Shown: positions 16,342 through 25,218 of the stretch, one piece after another | How the letters are laid out: each line of letters opens with the position of its first letter | Numbering within the stretch: the first letter of the stretch is position 1 | From: VAZQ01 sp963785745 | Lineage (GTDB): Bacteria; Pseudomonadota; Alphaproteobacteria; Rhizobiales; Xanthobacteraceae | Direction: 5' to 3' | Length of the DNA stretch: 64,000 nucleotides | NCBI GenBank assembly: GCA_963785745.1 | Contig: CAWAWR010000023.1 | Span: 1 to 64,000, forward strand | Notes under the pieces: model-generated | Told to the model about the DNA's origin: nothing | Databases searched by the model: none | The model's input: only the letters and a program-made list of their open reading frames with translations | Made by a program: the position numbers and the translations under genes

Positions 16342-17262
16342 TCACTCAATCTCGACGAGCTCGATCGCCTCGCGGCTCGGGCCCTCGATCATCACGGCGC
16401 GGGTGTCGCCCAGCCGATAGGGCTGGTCCAGAAACGTAACACCTTCGCCGCGCAATTTCGCGACCCAGGCGTCGAGGTCGGCGACGCTGAGCGCAATGTG
16501 ATCGTAGAGATGCCCGCGCGTGCCGACGAGCGGTTCGTCGCTCTGACGGGCATACCAGGTCAGCATCACGTCATCGTACTCGACCGCCGCGCGCGGCGTC
16601 CGGTAGAGGCCCCCGCGCTCCATCGCCGGCCAGGACGGCTCGCCGCGCGGCACCTGGCAGTTCGCTTCCGTCATGCCCGGCGGCGGCGTGCGGCCTGCGA
16701 CCAGCGGCGCATTGAGGTGCTTCTGGTACCAGAGCTGCGCGCAGAACGGATGATCCTGGAACATGTGGACGTGGTTCATCCGCTCGCCCGGGAAGTTGCC
16801 GAGATATTCGACGATCGCGCCGTCCGGTCCTTGCAGATAGGCAAAGCCACGCTCGCGCAGTGGCTCGACACCTTTAGCTTTTGCGTCGGCGATCTCGGCG
16901 CGCGTCAATCCGAGCGCCGGGCCGGCCGGCCAGGTGTCGCTGCTGATCAGCACCGTGCCACCTTCGTCCGACGTGTAGAGCGGGAAATGCGCGACGTCCG
17001 ACCGGGCCTTGTAGGTTTCGAGGCTCTTGCGGGAGTCCTGCACATGCCAGCCGAAATGCCACAGCGCGGTTTGCGGCGACGTCGGCGGCGGCGTGTCGAC
17101 CTTGGTGAACAGGATCAGCACATTGGTCGGCGACTTCAAGGTCGGGATGCCGGCCCAGCTCGTCTTTGACGTGCTCGGAAATTGCCGCACATAGAAATCG
17201 ATCGCGGCGCTGGGATCGACGGAGTTGAGGTGCAGGTGATGGAAGCCTGGTGTGGCGAGCAT
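16342..17262 (-). CDS. VOC/glyoxalase-family protein (extradiol dioxygenase-like)
   Basis: A 306-residue two-module vicinal-oxygen-chelate protein. The first module begins GFHHLHLNSVDPSAAIDFYV, with an N-terminal metal-type histidine; the second half contains the MNHVHMFQ and HLYDHIALSVADLDAW segments, with a further histidine, and ends EAIELVEIE with the C-terminal glutamate ligand. This pattern suits glyoxalase I, extradiol dioxygenase or fosfomycin-resistance relatives. I chose ATG 17262; a TTG at 17286 is also in frame. It lies upstream of the cupin gene on the same strand, separated by the palindromic element. Confidence 0.82.
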   Translation of the reverse strand: MLATPGFHHLHLNSVDPSAAIDFYVRQFPSTSKTSWAGIPTLKSPTNVLILFTKVDTPPPTSPQTALWHFGWHVQDSRKSLETYKARSDVAHFPLYTSDEGGTVLISSDTWPAGPALGLTRAEIADAKAKGVEPLRERGFAYLQGPDGAIVEYLGNFPGERMNHVHMFQDHPFCAQLWYQKHLNAPLVAGRTPPPGMTEANCQVPRGEPSWPAMERGGLYRTPRAAVEYDDVMLTWYARQSDEPLVGTRGHLYDHIALSVADLDAWVAKLRGEGVTFLDQPYRLGDTRAVMIEGPSREAIELVEIE

Positions 17263-17312
17263 GATGCGGTTCCGGAATACGCTCAACTCGGAGTGGCTCT
17301 ATCCTCCGCTCA

Positions 17313-17330
17313 TGCCCGCGAAAGCGGGCA
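17313..17330. repeat. Short hairpin TGCCCGC-GAAA-GCGGGCA
   Basis: Seven-base perfect stem with a GAAA loop followed by TTTT on the plus strand. It matches the common alphaproteobacterial unit ATGCCCGCTTTCGCGGGCAT and lies just past the stop of the K+ channel gene, where it might end its transcript. A looser relative is at about 18217-18240. Confidence 0.55.
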
Positions 17331-17365
17331 TTTTGCTGCACTGAAGCAAAGCATCAGACTGCTGG

Positions 17366-18037
17366 CTATCTGTCTCGCAATTGGAAAGTTACAAGCCTCG
17401 CCAAAAGCGTAGCCGGATAAAGTTGACCAATTACGGCTTCGATATTGCAAAGACTTCGCGCCAGCGGATGGACCGGTACGATATCGCCATAGCCAGTCGA
17501 CGTCAGGGTCGTAAAACTTAGGTAAAAAAGTTCACTGGCAAGGGCTGCGTCGTCTTCAAACGAAACTCCCTTAAACGCATTGGGTACCGATAGGCCGACG
17601 AACATGAATAATGTCGCAAAGCCTATCGCAATCAGCAAATACAAAAGAACCGCGCCAACAATTCGGTGATAAGTGACGCGACCTTGCCTAAACACCGCGC
17701 CGGCAACGATCGTCCCGAGAGTAATCGCGATGATCAGCCAAGCCGCAGCTAGTAAGTGCAGGTTGTAGGGCCAAGCGGGTGGAGAAAGCCGCAAAATAAA
17801 CACAGCAACATTGGCAACGAATGCGATGCACATCAACGCCAGCGCAATCGGGTTTGTAGAAATAACTAACGCACTACCGATGACCACCAGCAATCCGCCA
17901 ACTGCAAAACCTTGGAATGCGTAAATTCCTTCTGCCTGCAGCGGGGCGAAGACAAATATCATCAACGCTAGCAAAGCTGTCAGAAATGTCAGCAGCCAAT
18001 CACCGTACTTACTGCGCAGGTGTTGAAAGTCAGGCAC
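17366..18037 (-). CDS. Potassium channel family protein (Ion_trans_2)
   Basis: A 223-residue membrane protein with about six hydrophobic segments. The pore loop and selectivity filter are clear near the C-terminus: LSFTTLTSTGYGDIVPVHPL, where TxTGYGD is the K+ signature, followed by an inner helix (LCNIEAVIGQLYPATLLARL). The four hydrophobic segments before the pore pair are unlike a canonical charged voltage sensor. There is no cytoplasmic RCK or cyclic-nucleotide domain. The ATG at 18037 directly precedes the first helix after a short polar start. Ion selectivity is supported by the filter; gating is unknown. Confidence 0.87.
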   Translation of the reverse strand: MPDFQHLRSKYGDWLLTFLTALLALMIFVFAPLQAEGIYAFQGFAVGGLLVVIGSALVISTNPIALALMCIAFVANVAVFILRLSPPAWPYNLHLLAAAWLIIAITLGTIVAGAVFRQGRVTYHRIVGAVLLYLLIAIGFATLFMFVGLSVPNAFKGVSFEDDAALASELFYLSFTTLTSTGYGDIVPVHPLARSLCNIEAVIGQLYPATLLARLVTFQLRDR

Positions 18038-18274
18038 GGGCCCCCACTATCCTGCTGCTCTAAAGTCACCGGTGGTCATCGTAGGGTACATAACGTCCCG
18101 TTCAGCCGGGCAAATCCTTTGGTGTGGGCTTGGCACACCTTTGGATGATTGTTGCCCTGACCCGGCCCTTGATCACGTCGGGCGTCTGGTATCCAGTAGC
18201 CTAGCCTTAATCCTGGGTCCCTGCTTTCGCGGGGACGAGCGGACGAGTCTTCTCGCCCTAGCCGAAGTCCAATT
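18038..18274. other. Intergenic region with a short hairpin, no gene seen
   Basis: 237 bases upstream of the K+ channel gene and downstream of trpE. Apart from a GTCCCTGCTTTCGCGGGGAC palindrome near 18217-18237, nothing is recognisable. Confidence 0.5.
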
Positions 18275-19792
18275 CTACTGCCCCCGCTTGGCCGTGCTGG
18301 CGAAGCGCTTGGCTTCCTCGGCGGCGCGGAACAGCGCCTTGGCTTTGTTGACGCACTCGATCTGCTCGGACTTCGGATTTAAATCGGCGACGATACCGGC
18401 GCCGGCCTGCACATACATCATGCCGTCCTTGACCAGCGCGGTGCGCAGCACGATCGCGGTGTCCATCTCGCCGGCGGCGGAGAAGTAACCGACCGCGCCG
18501 GCGTAGAGCCCGCGCTTCTCCTTTTCCAGTTCGTCGATGATCTCCATCGCGCGCACCTTCGGCGCGCCCGAGACGGTTCCGGCCGGGAAGCCCGCCGCCA
18601 GCGCGTCGATTGAATCGTGCTTGCTGGACAGGCTGCCTTCGACATTGGAGACGATGTGCATGACCTGGCTGTAGCGCTCGATGAAGAACTGGTCGGTGAC
18701 CTTGACGGTGCCGATCTCGGAGACGCGGCCGGCGTCGTTGCGGCCGAGGTCGAGCAGCATCAGGTGCTCGGCGCGCTCCTTCGGGTCGGCCAGCAACTCG
18801 GCTTCGAGCGCCTGGTCCTCGTGCGGTGTCGCGCCGCGCGGACGCGTCCCGGCGATCGGGCGGACGGTCACCGTGCCGTTGCTCAACTTCACGAGGATTT
18901 CCGGGCTCGATCCGGCAATGGCGAATTCGCCGAGGTCGAGGAAGTAGAGGTAAGGGGAGGGGTTCACGCGGCGCAGCGCGCGGTAGAGCGAGAACGGCGG
19001 CAGCTCGAACGGCGCCTCGAAGCGTTGCGACAGCACCACCTGGAAGATGTCGCCAGCGGCGATGTATTCCTTGGCGGCCTTCACCATGCGTTCGTATTCG
19101 GCGGGCGTCGTGTTCGACGCCGGCAGCACCGTCAGCGAGCCGGTCTTTGCGCTTGCGGCGGCATGATCGAGCGGCTGATCAAGCGCGTCGACGACGATGG
19201 AGAGGCGGTCGCTCGCACGCGCCAGCGCGGTCTTCGCCGACACGCCCTTTTCCGGACGCACCGGCGTCACCACCGTGATGGTGTCTTTGACGGCGTCGAA
19301 CACCACGACGATGGTGGGGCGCACCAGCACGGCATCGGGCAGGCCGATCGGATCCGGATTGGGTGACGGCAGCTTCTCCATCAGCCGCACCATGTCGTAG
19401 CCGAGATAGCCGAAGATGCCGGCGGCCATCGGCGGCAGCACGTCGGGCAGTTCGATTGCGCTTTCGGCGACCAGCGCGCGCAGCGACTCGAGCGGCGCCT
19501 CCTTGCACGGCGTGAAGCGGCCTCTCTTGCCGCGCGCGCTGCGGTCGATTTCGGCCTTGCCCGCGACCGAGCGCCAGATCACGTCGGGCTCCAGCCCGAT
19601 GATCGAATAGCGGCCGCGCACGGCGCCGCCTTCGACGGATTCGAAGAGAAAGCTCAAGGGCCGGCTGCCGGCGATCTTGAGGAATGCCGATACCGGCGTT
19701 TCGAGGTCGGCGACCAGCGTGGTCCAGACCACCTGCGCCTCGCCGCCTGCATAGCGCTTGGCAAAGGCCGATGCCTGCGGCTCGATCTGCAT
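18275..19792 (-). CDS. trpE: Anthranilate synthase component I
   Basis: A 505-residue chorismate-using large subunit that makes anthranilate in tryptophan synthesis with a separate glutaminase (TrpG), which is not in this window. The N-terminal region has SFLFESVEGG, the variant of the LLES tryptophan-sensing motif; the chorismate-binding half has GDIFQVVLSQRFE, PYLYFLDLGEFAIAGSSPE, RPIAGTRPRG and the metal/chorismate block with LLDLGRND. It is stand-alone, not the trpE-G fusion known from some rhizobia. The start ATG (19792) lies two bases from the hairpin element at 19794-19869, so no Shine-Dalgarno precedes it; either the leader is unusual or the element was inserted there. No trpL-like tryptophan-rich leader is seen. 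Confidence 0.96.
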   Translation of the reverse strand: MQIEPQASAFAKRYAGGEAQVVWTTLVADLETPVSAFLKIAGSRPLSFLFESVEGGAVRGRYSIIGLEPDVIWRSVAGKAEIDRSARGKRGRFTPCKEAPLESLRALVAESAIELPDVLPPMAAGIFGYLGYDMVRLMEKLPSPNPDPIGLPDAVLVRPTIVVVFDAVKDTITVVTPVRPEKGVSAKTALARASDRLSIVVDALDQPLDHAAASAKTGSLTVLPASNTTPAEYERMVKAAKEYIAAGDIFQVVLSQRFEAPFELPPFSLYRALRRVNPSPYLYFLDLGEFAIAGSSPEILVKLSNGTVTVRPIAGTRPRGATPHEDQALEAELLADPKERAEHLMLLDLGRNDAGRVSEIGTVKVTDQFFIERYSQVMHIVSNVEGSLSSKHDSIDALAAGFPAGTVSGAPKVRAMEIIDELEKEKRGLYAGAVGYFSAAGEMDTAIVLRTALVKDGMMYVQAGAGIVADLNPKSEQIECVNKAKALFRAAEEAKRFASTAKRGQ

Positions 19793-19793
19793 T

Positions 19794-19869
19794 CTAGTGC
19801 CCCGTTTCCGAAGTTCGTACGATTTCGCGGCGGCCTCTTATACGAACTTCGGAAACAAAGGGGCACTAG
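19794..19869. repeat. Palindromic element A, copy 1 (76 bp)
   Basis: Long hairpin: CTAGTGCCCCGTTTCCGAAG and TTCGT on one arm, with the complementary ACGAACTTCGGAAACAAAGG and GGCACTAG on the other, around a variable loop of about 23 bases. It pairs with element B (19882-19959) and matches 34365-34440 in reverse orientation. Confidence 0.92.
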
Positions 19870-19881
19870 CACTTTATAGTT

Positions 19882-19959
19882 CTAGTGCCGCTTTTCGATT
19901 CGAAGTTCCTAGCCGAGTTTGTTGCAGCCGCTGTAGGAACTTCAAATCGGCGGCACTAG
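19882..19959. repeat. Palindromic element B, copy 1 (78 bp)
   Basis: Long hairpin with arms CTAGTGCCGCTTTTCGATTC ... GAAGTTCCTA and TAGGAACTTCAAATCGGCGG ... CACTAG around a loop whose bases are largely shared with the copy at 34274-34351. Only 12 bases separate it from element A. Confidence 0.92.
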
Positions 19960-19969
19960 TCTCAATCGA

Positions 19970-21881
19970 TCAATTGGTGCTGGGACTCTGCCCGGTGACG
20001 ACCTGCTTGAGCGCATTGTCGTTGATCGACACGCCGATCTGACGCTGGAGGTAGCCGAGATATCCGCCGAACACGTCCTCGGTGAAGCTGCGATTGAGCG
20101 CTTCGCGGACGCGTGTGGCCTCTTCCGACTTTTCGTCGACCTTCGCCATCGTGACGCCGACGACGCGGAACACAATCTGCTCGACCGGCGCAGCGGCTTC
20201 CGCGCTCCCATACCCGCCATCGGCGGACCTGAAGATCGCGTCGATGGTGCGGACCGACAGCGGCGGCAGCGCGTTGCCGCGCTTGATGTCGGCTTTGGTC
20301 TCGACCTTCAAGCCCGCGGCCTTCGCGACTTCGGCGAACGCCGCGCCGGCCTTCAGCTTCTCAAGCATTTCGGCGGCCTTGGCGCGCAGCAGGTTCGCAA
20401 CCTGGTCGTCACGCCAGCGCGTCATCAACTGGTCCTTGACCTCGTCGAGCGTCCGCTCGCGCTCGGGCGTGATGCCCGTTACCTCGTACCAGATGTAGCC
20501 GCCGGCCACTTGCAGCGGATCGTTCTCAACGCCGGCTTCGGTAGCGAAGGCGGAGGTGAGCACGCGCTGCACCTCGGGGATCCCGCTCAACGTCTCACCC
20601 GCCGGGCCGACGCCCTGGCGGTTCACCTCGAAGGTGCGCACCGCAAGCTTGAGGTTTGCGGCAGCCTCCGACAGCGTCCGGCCGATCGAGCGCTCGTCCT
20701 CGATCTTGTCGTAGAGCGGCAGGATCTCGGCGCGGGCGCGCTCGTTGGCCAGTTCCTTGCGCAGCTCGTCGCGGAGTTCGTCGAACGGCCGGACCTGCTC
20801 GGGCTCGATCTTCAGCACGCGCACCAGCACGGTCCCGAACCGTCCTTTGACGGGCGCGCTCACTTCATCGTCCTTGAGCGCGAAGGCGGCGGCAGCGATG
20901 CCCTGGTCGACCATCGCGGCCCTGGTCAGCGTGCCGAGATCGATCTCCTTTTCGCTGAGCATGCGCTCCTTGGCGATGTCGAGGAACAACTCGCCCTTGG
21001 CGATCCGGTCTGCCGCCGCCTGAGCGTCCTGCGGATTGTCGAAGACGAGCTGTTGCAGCGTCCGGCGTTCGGGGGTGAGGTAGCGCGCGCGCCGGGTCTC
21101 GTAGGCGCGCTTCAGATCGTCGTCGGAGATCTCGATCCACGCCGACTGCTCGCCGGGCAACAGCGGCAGCACGACGATCTTGCGATATTCCGGTGCGCGG
21201 AACAGGACTTTGCGCTCTTCGAAATATTTCGCGAGCACTTCCGGCGTCGGCTCGGGAATCTCTCCGGCCTGCGCCCGGTCAAGCAGTACGTATTCGATGG
21301 AGCGCTGTTCGTTCTGATAGCGCTCGGCGGCGTCCATCGCCGCTTTCGGCAGTTGCGTTCCGTTGAGAACGGTGCCGGCCAATTGCCGCCGCAACAGCAA
21401 GCGGCGCTGATCGTTGACAAAGCGCTGCTCGGTGGTTTGGTTTTGGCGCAGCCGCATGTCGAAGAGCGTGGGGTCGAACTGGCCGGTCGGACCGAGGAAT
21501 TCCGGAACTCGTCGTGATCCGGCGCCTCATCTCGGCATCGGAGATGCCGAGCCGCAGCGCCTTCACGCGCTCGTCGATCGTCGCTTCGCCGATGAGCTGC
21601 CCCACCAGTTGCTGGTCGAGGCCCATCTGGCGCGCCTGATCCAAGGTGATCGGGCGGCCCAGTTGACGGCCGAGCTGCTGCAGCCGCTCGCTATAGAGCT
21701 GGCGGAATTGCTCGATGGAGATCTCGGTACCGCCGATCCGCGCCAGGTGCGAACGGCCGAAGCCCTTGAAAATGTCGCCGATGCCCCAGACCGCGAAGCT
21801 GATCGCGATCAGGCCGAGCACGACGCCCATCACAATTCTGCCGAGCCAATTGGCGGAGGCGGTGCGAATACCTCGAAGCAT
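19970..21881 (-). pseudogene. ppiD: Peptidyl-prolyl cis-trans isomerase PpiD/SurA-like, frameshifted
   Basis: Periplasmic membrane-anchored folding factor of the PpiD type (SurA_N plus parvulin-like PPIC domain). It would be about 636 residues: an inner-membrane anchor (RIVMGVVLGLIAISFAVWGI, about 15-34), a SurA_N-like region, and a long C-terminal part with a PPIC-like section. The gene is split into two frames. The N-terminal frame from ATG 21881 runs to ISDAEMRRRITTSSG; the conserved sequence then continues one frame over as FLGPTGQFDPTLFDMRLRQN. Removing one base of the AA pair at 21506-21507 (plus strand) restores ITTSPEFLGPTGQFD. The total length, 1912 bases, is three times 637 plus one, which agrees. 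Either an assembly error or a recent inactivation. Confidence 0.88.
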
Positions 21882-22176
21882 GTAGCCGGTTCCGGGTGAT
21901 TTGAGTGCGCCGGTGCTTTAGGGCGTTTTGCTCCTGCGCCGGCAAGGCGTTACGGTCATCCTAGGTTAGATTTCGTCCTCGGTCACGAGATTGCGCCGCT
22001 GCGCCGCAGGAAGAACCTAACCAACGGAATCCGCAAAGGATTTAGGTGCTCCGGCGAAGGCGGTCAATGGTAGGGATGGGGGGCCGGCAATTGCATCAAT
22101 AGCGTGCTGACAGACACTAACCCGCGCCTGCCCGCAAGGGCGGTGCCGATCGTTTATATCCCCGACAGGAACCATC

Positions 22177-22932
22177 ATGGCCGAAACTCCGCGTCCCCTC
22201 GTGGCGGGCAACTGGAAAATGAACGGATTGCGCGGCTCGTCGGCCGAGCTCGCCAAGATCATGCGCGGCGCCGGCGAGGTCGCGGCGCAGACCGACCTGA
22301 TGGTCTGTCCGCCGGCCACGCTGCTCGCCACCTTCGCGACCTTGGTGCAGGGCACGCCGGTCATGGTGGGTGCGCAGGATTGTCACGCCGAGGCGTCCGG
22401 CGCTTTCACCGGCGACCTGTCGGCGGAAATGCTTCGCGATGCAGGCGCGAGGGCGGTCATTGTGGGGCATTCGGAACGGCGCATGTATCATCGGGAAACC
22501 GACACGGAAGTGAACGCCAAGGCGCGAGCCGCATGGCGCGCCGGGCTGATGGCCATCGTCTGTGTGGGCGAAACCAAGGACGAGCGCGAGGGCGGCAAGA
22601 CGCTCGACGTGGTGCATGTGCAGACACAGACCTCGCTGCCGGACGGCGCAACCCCGGAAAACCTGGTGGTCGCGTACGAGCCGGTGTGGGCGATCGGCAC
22701 CGGGTTGACGCCGACGCCGGCCGACGTGGCGGCGGTGCATGGGTTCATCCGGCGCCATCTCGAGACGCGCTTCGGGCCTGCGGGACGGCAAATTCGCATC
22801 CTCTATGGCGGCTCGGTCAAACCGTCGAACGCCGGCGAGCTGATGCACGTGCCGAACGTCGACGGCGCGCTGGTCGGGGGCGCGAGCCTCAAGGGCGAGG
22901 AATTTCTCGGTATTGCGAGGGCGTACCTCTAG
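22177..22932 (+). CDS. tpiA: Triose-phosphate isomerase
   Basis: Glycolytic/gluconeogenic enzyme interconverting dihydroxyacetone phosphate and glyceraldehyde 3-phosphate. The 251-residue protein carries the complete active site: GNWKMNG with Lys13, VGHSERR with the catalytic His98, and YEPVWAIGTG with the catalytic Glu168, followed by the phosphate loop LYGGSVKP and VGGASL. Length is normal for the family. The ATG at 22177 has an AGGAA site upstream. It is divergent from the ppiD gene, with about 295 bases between them, and is followed 36 bp later by an exported amidohydrolase gene. In related genomes tpiA lies close to secG and pyrG; here about 11 kb of accessory genes separate them. Confidence 0.98.
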   Translation: MAETPRPLVAGNWKMNGLRGSSAELAKIMRGAGEVAAQTDLMVCPPATLLATFATLVQGTPVMVGAQDCHAEASGAFTGDLSAEMLRDAGARAVIVGHSERRMYHRETDTEVNAKARAAWRAGLMAIVCVGETKDEREGGKTLDVVHVQTQTSLPDGATPENLVVAYEPVWAIGTGLTPTPADVAAVHGFIRRHLETRFGPAGRQIRILYGGSVKPSNAGELMHVPNVDGALVGGASLKGEEFLGIARAYL

Positions 22933-22968
22933 CATTCGTGCACAACAACATCCGGTGGGGAGTCCAGC

Positions 22969-24780
22969 ATGGCCAAGCGAACGATCCGGCGGCGAAACTT
23001 CTTGTCCGGGGCGGGCGCTGCCAGCGCCGCGGTGGTGGCGGCTGCGGTGAAACCGGAGCAGGGCGAGGGCGCGCGTGCTCCCGCCGCAGCGGCGACGGCG
23101 GCTGCCGATCTCGTCCTCCGTAACGGCAAGATCATCACGATCGACGGGGCGTCGCGCGTCACCGAGGCGATCGCCGTGGCGAACGACCGGATCATCGCGG
23201 TCGGCCCGAACGACGCGATGGCGGCGCACACCGGCCCGGCCACGCGCGTCGTCGACCTCAAGGGCAAGGCGGTCATTCCCGGCATCACCGACGGCCATGC
23301 GCATATGGACCGCGAGGGGCTGCGCAACGTCTTTCCGTCGCTCGGTCGTGTGCGCTCGATCCGCGACATCCAGGACCGGATCGCGGAGCTCGCGCGCGGC
23401 AAGAAGCCCGGCGAGTGGATCGTGACCATGCCGATCGGCGATCCGCCGTATTATTTCGACGTTCCCGACATGCTCGCCGAGAAGCGCTGGCCGACCCGTC
23501 AGGAGCTCGACGCAGCGGCGCCGAACAACCCGGTCTACATCCGCTCGATCTGGGGGTTCTGGCGCGGAACGTTCCCTATCGTGTCGTGCGCCAACACCGA
23601 AGCGCTGAAACGCGCCGGCATCACGCGCGACACCGCGTCGCCGGTGAAATCGCTGACCATCGAGAAGGATTCAAACGGCGATCCGACCGGCGTCTTCGTC
23701 GAGCAGGAGATGCAGCCGATCACGGAGCTGCTGTGGTTCCGCGATGCGACGCGGTTCTCGCATCAAGACCGGATGAAAGCGCTGCAGGAATCGCAGCGCC
23801 TCTATCACGCCGTCGGCACCACCGGCATTTTCGAGGGACACGGCGCGGCGAGTGAACTGATCCGCGTCTACAAGGAGACGCACCGGGACGGCGCGCTCTC
23901 CATGCGCACGACGCTCGCCTTCAGCCCGGACTGGCTCGCCGCAGGCAAGGCGCCGCTCGGGCCGTTCGTGGATTCATGGGCGGCGTGGCTCGGCGAGCCC
24001 GCGCTCGGCGACGACCGCCTCAAGATGAGCGGCGCCTATCTCAGCCTCGGACAGCCACCCGCCGGCGACCTGCGGACCGCCGCTGCGGGGGCCTACACCG
24101 GCTGGGCCGGGTTCAACTACACGTCGGGGCTGCCGCGCGCCCAGCTCAAGGAGGTCCTGGTGCGCTGCGCGGCAAACGATATCCGCGTGGTCATGAACGG
24201 TCCGCCCGTGCTCGACATCTACGACGAGGTCGATCGCGAGGTGCCTCTCAAGGGCAAGCGTTGGGTGATCGCGCACATCAATGACTTCTCGCCCAAGGAC
24301 GTCGAGCGCATCGTGCGCATGGGTCTGGTGCTCACCACCCACACCAACAACTATCTCTACAAAGGGCTGCACGTTCACGCCAAGCGGCTGCCGCCGGAGC
24401 GCCACGATGAGATCGTGCCATTGCGCAGCCTGCTCGATGCCGGGGTGAAGGTGTCGCTGGCGACCGACAACGTGCCGATCTCGAACTTCTTGCCGGTCTC
24501 GCAGGCGATCCAGCGCACGAGCTATGTCACCAAGCAACGGATCGCGCCCAAGCAGGCGCTGACGCGCATGGAAGCGCTGCGCTGCGCCACCACCGACGGC
24601 GCCTATCTTACGTTTGACGAAAGCAAGCGCGGCACGCTGGAGGTTGGGAAATACGCGGACCTCGCGGTGCTCAGCGCCGATCCGTTGACGATCGACGAGA
24701 GCGGCATCGAAGGCCTCACGTCATTGATGACGTTGATCGGCGGCCGCATCGTGCACGAGACGCCGAACTGGGCCGGCTAA
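22969..24780 (+). CDS. Exported amidohydrolase (YtcJ-like)
   Basis: A 603-residue metal-dependent hydrolase of the amidohydrolase_3/YtcJ group. The leader has a twin-arginine motif (RRRNFLSGAGAASAAVVAAA), so the folded enzyme is probably sent to the periplasm. Landmarks are LVLRNGKIITIDG (the N-terminal beta-sandwich), VIPGITDGHAHMD with the His-x-His metal pair, HINDFSP, and a C-terminal SLATDNVPISNF containing the conserved aspartate. The end (GTLEVGKYADLAVLSADPL) is the usual second half of the sandwich domain. It follows tpiA at 36 bp but is unrelated by function. Substrate unknown; N-acyl or cyclic amides are typical. Confidence 0.89.
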   Translation: MAKRTIRRRNFLSGAGAASAAVVAAAVKPEQGEGARAPAAAATAAADLVLRNGKIITIDGASRVTEAIAVANDRIIAVGPNDAMAAHTGPATRVVDLKGKAVIPGITDGHAHMDREGLRNVFPSLGRVRSIRDIQDRIAELARGKKPGEWIVTMPIGDPPYYFDVPDMLAEKRWPTRQELDAAAPNNPVYIRSIWGFWRGTFPIVSCANTEALKRAGITRDTASPVKSLTIEKDSNGDPTGVFVEQEMQPITELLWFRDATRFSHQDRMKALQESQRLYHAVGTTGIFEGHGAASELIRVYKETHRDGALSMRTTLAFSPDWLAAGKAPLGPFVDSWAAWLGEPALGDDRLKMSGAYLSLGQPPAGDLRTAAAGAYTGWAGFNYTSGLPRAQLKEVLVRCAANDIRVVMNGPPVLDIYDEVDREVPLKGKRWVIAHINDFSPKDVERIVRMGLVLTTHTNNYLYKGLHVHAKRLPPERHDEIVPLRSLLDAGVKVSLATDNVPISNFLPVSQAIQRTSYVTKQRIAPKQALTRMEALRCATTDGAYLTFDESKRGTLEVGKYADLAVLSADPLTIDESGIEGLTSLMTLIGGRIVHETPNWAG

Positions 24781-24844
24781 CGGTTGCCAACCGCGCCAAC
24801 CCTCGGCCGCCATTGCAACCCGACGCCGATACCAGCTTCTGCTC

Positions 24845-25051
24845 TTACGATCGCAGCATCTGCTGGCCGAAGGGTGCGGCAGATCGCACGCCGACCCAAT
24901 CGGCAATCGTGTCGTGCAGTGCGATGGCCGACATCTCGATACTGACGCGCTCACGATAGTCCCTGACCGGACGCGGCAATCGCGCCTGCGTAACGCCGAT
25001 CAGCCCCGCGACAACGATCATGGTCGCTGCCGGAACAGCCCTGTGACGCAT
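24845..25051 (-). CDS. Small exported protein, unknown
   Basis: A 68-residue frame from ATG 25051, with a GGGGGAA ribosome site upstream. The N-terminus RHRAVPAATMIVVAGLIGVT looks like a signal peptide or membrane anchor; the remainder is charged (RPVRDYRERVSIEM) with no known motif. It is convergent with the amidohydrolase gene and stands alone, so function cannot be inferred. Confidence 0.5.
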   Translation of the reverse strand: MRHRAVPAATMIVVAGLIGVTQARLPRPVRDYRERVSIEMSAIALHDTIADWVGVRSAAPFGQQMLRS

Positions 25052-25218
25052 GGTGTTGTTCCCCCAACCCCATTGGATTTTGGGGACAACCATAGAGACA
25101 ATTGTCTGAGATCTCGTTGAAAGCTCGATTCAAATGCGGCGCATCGGCGCAGGGATTTGTTAACCGAAACCGATGGGGCGCGGCGCGTGTTCTTCACGCC
25201 GTTCGGCGGCGTCAGCCG

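Noticed and set aside
18590..19369. Plus-strand frames inside trpE
   Set aside because: Antisense shadows of trpE.
18038..19970. A trp attenuator before trpE
   Set aside because: No tryptophan-rich leader peptide; the hairpins there also occur before pyrG, so they are repeats and not trp-specific.
21963..22022. A GGTTAG/CTAACC pairing upstream of tpiA as an RNA element
   Set aside because: Only six bases on each side with a loop of about 45; too weak to call.
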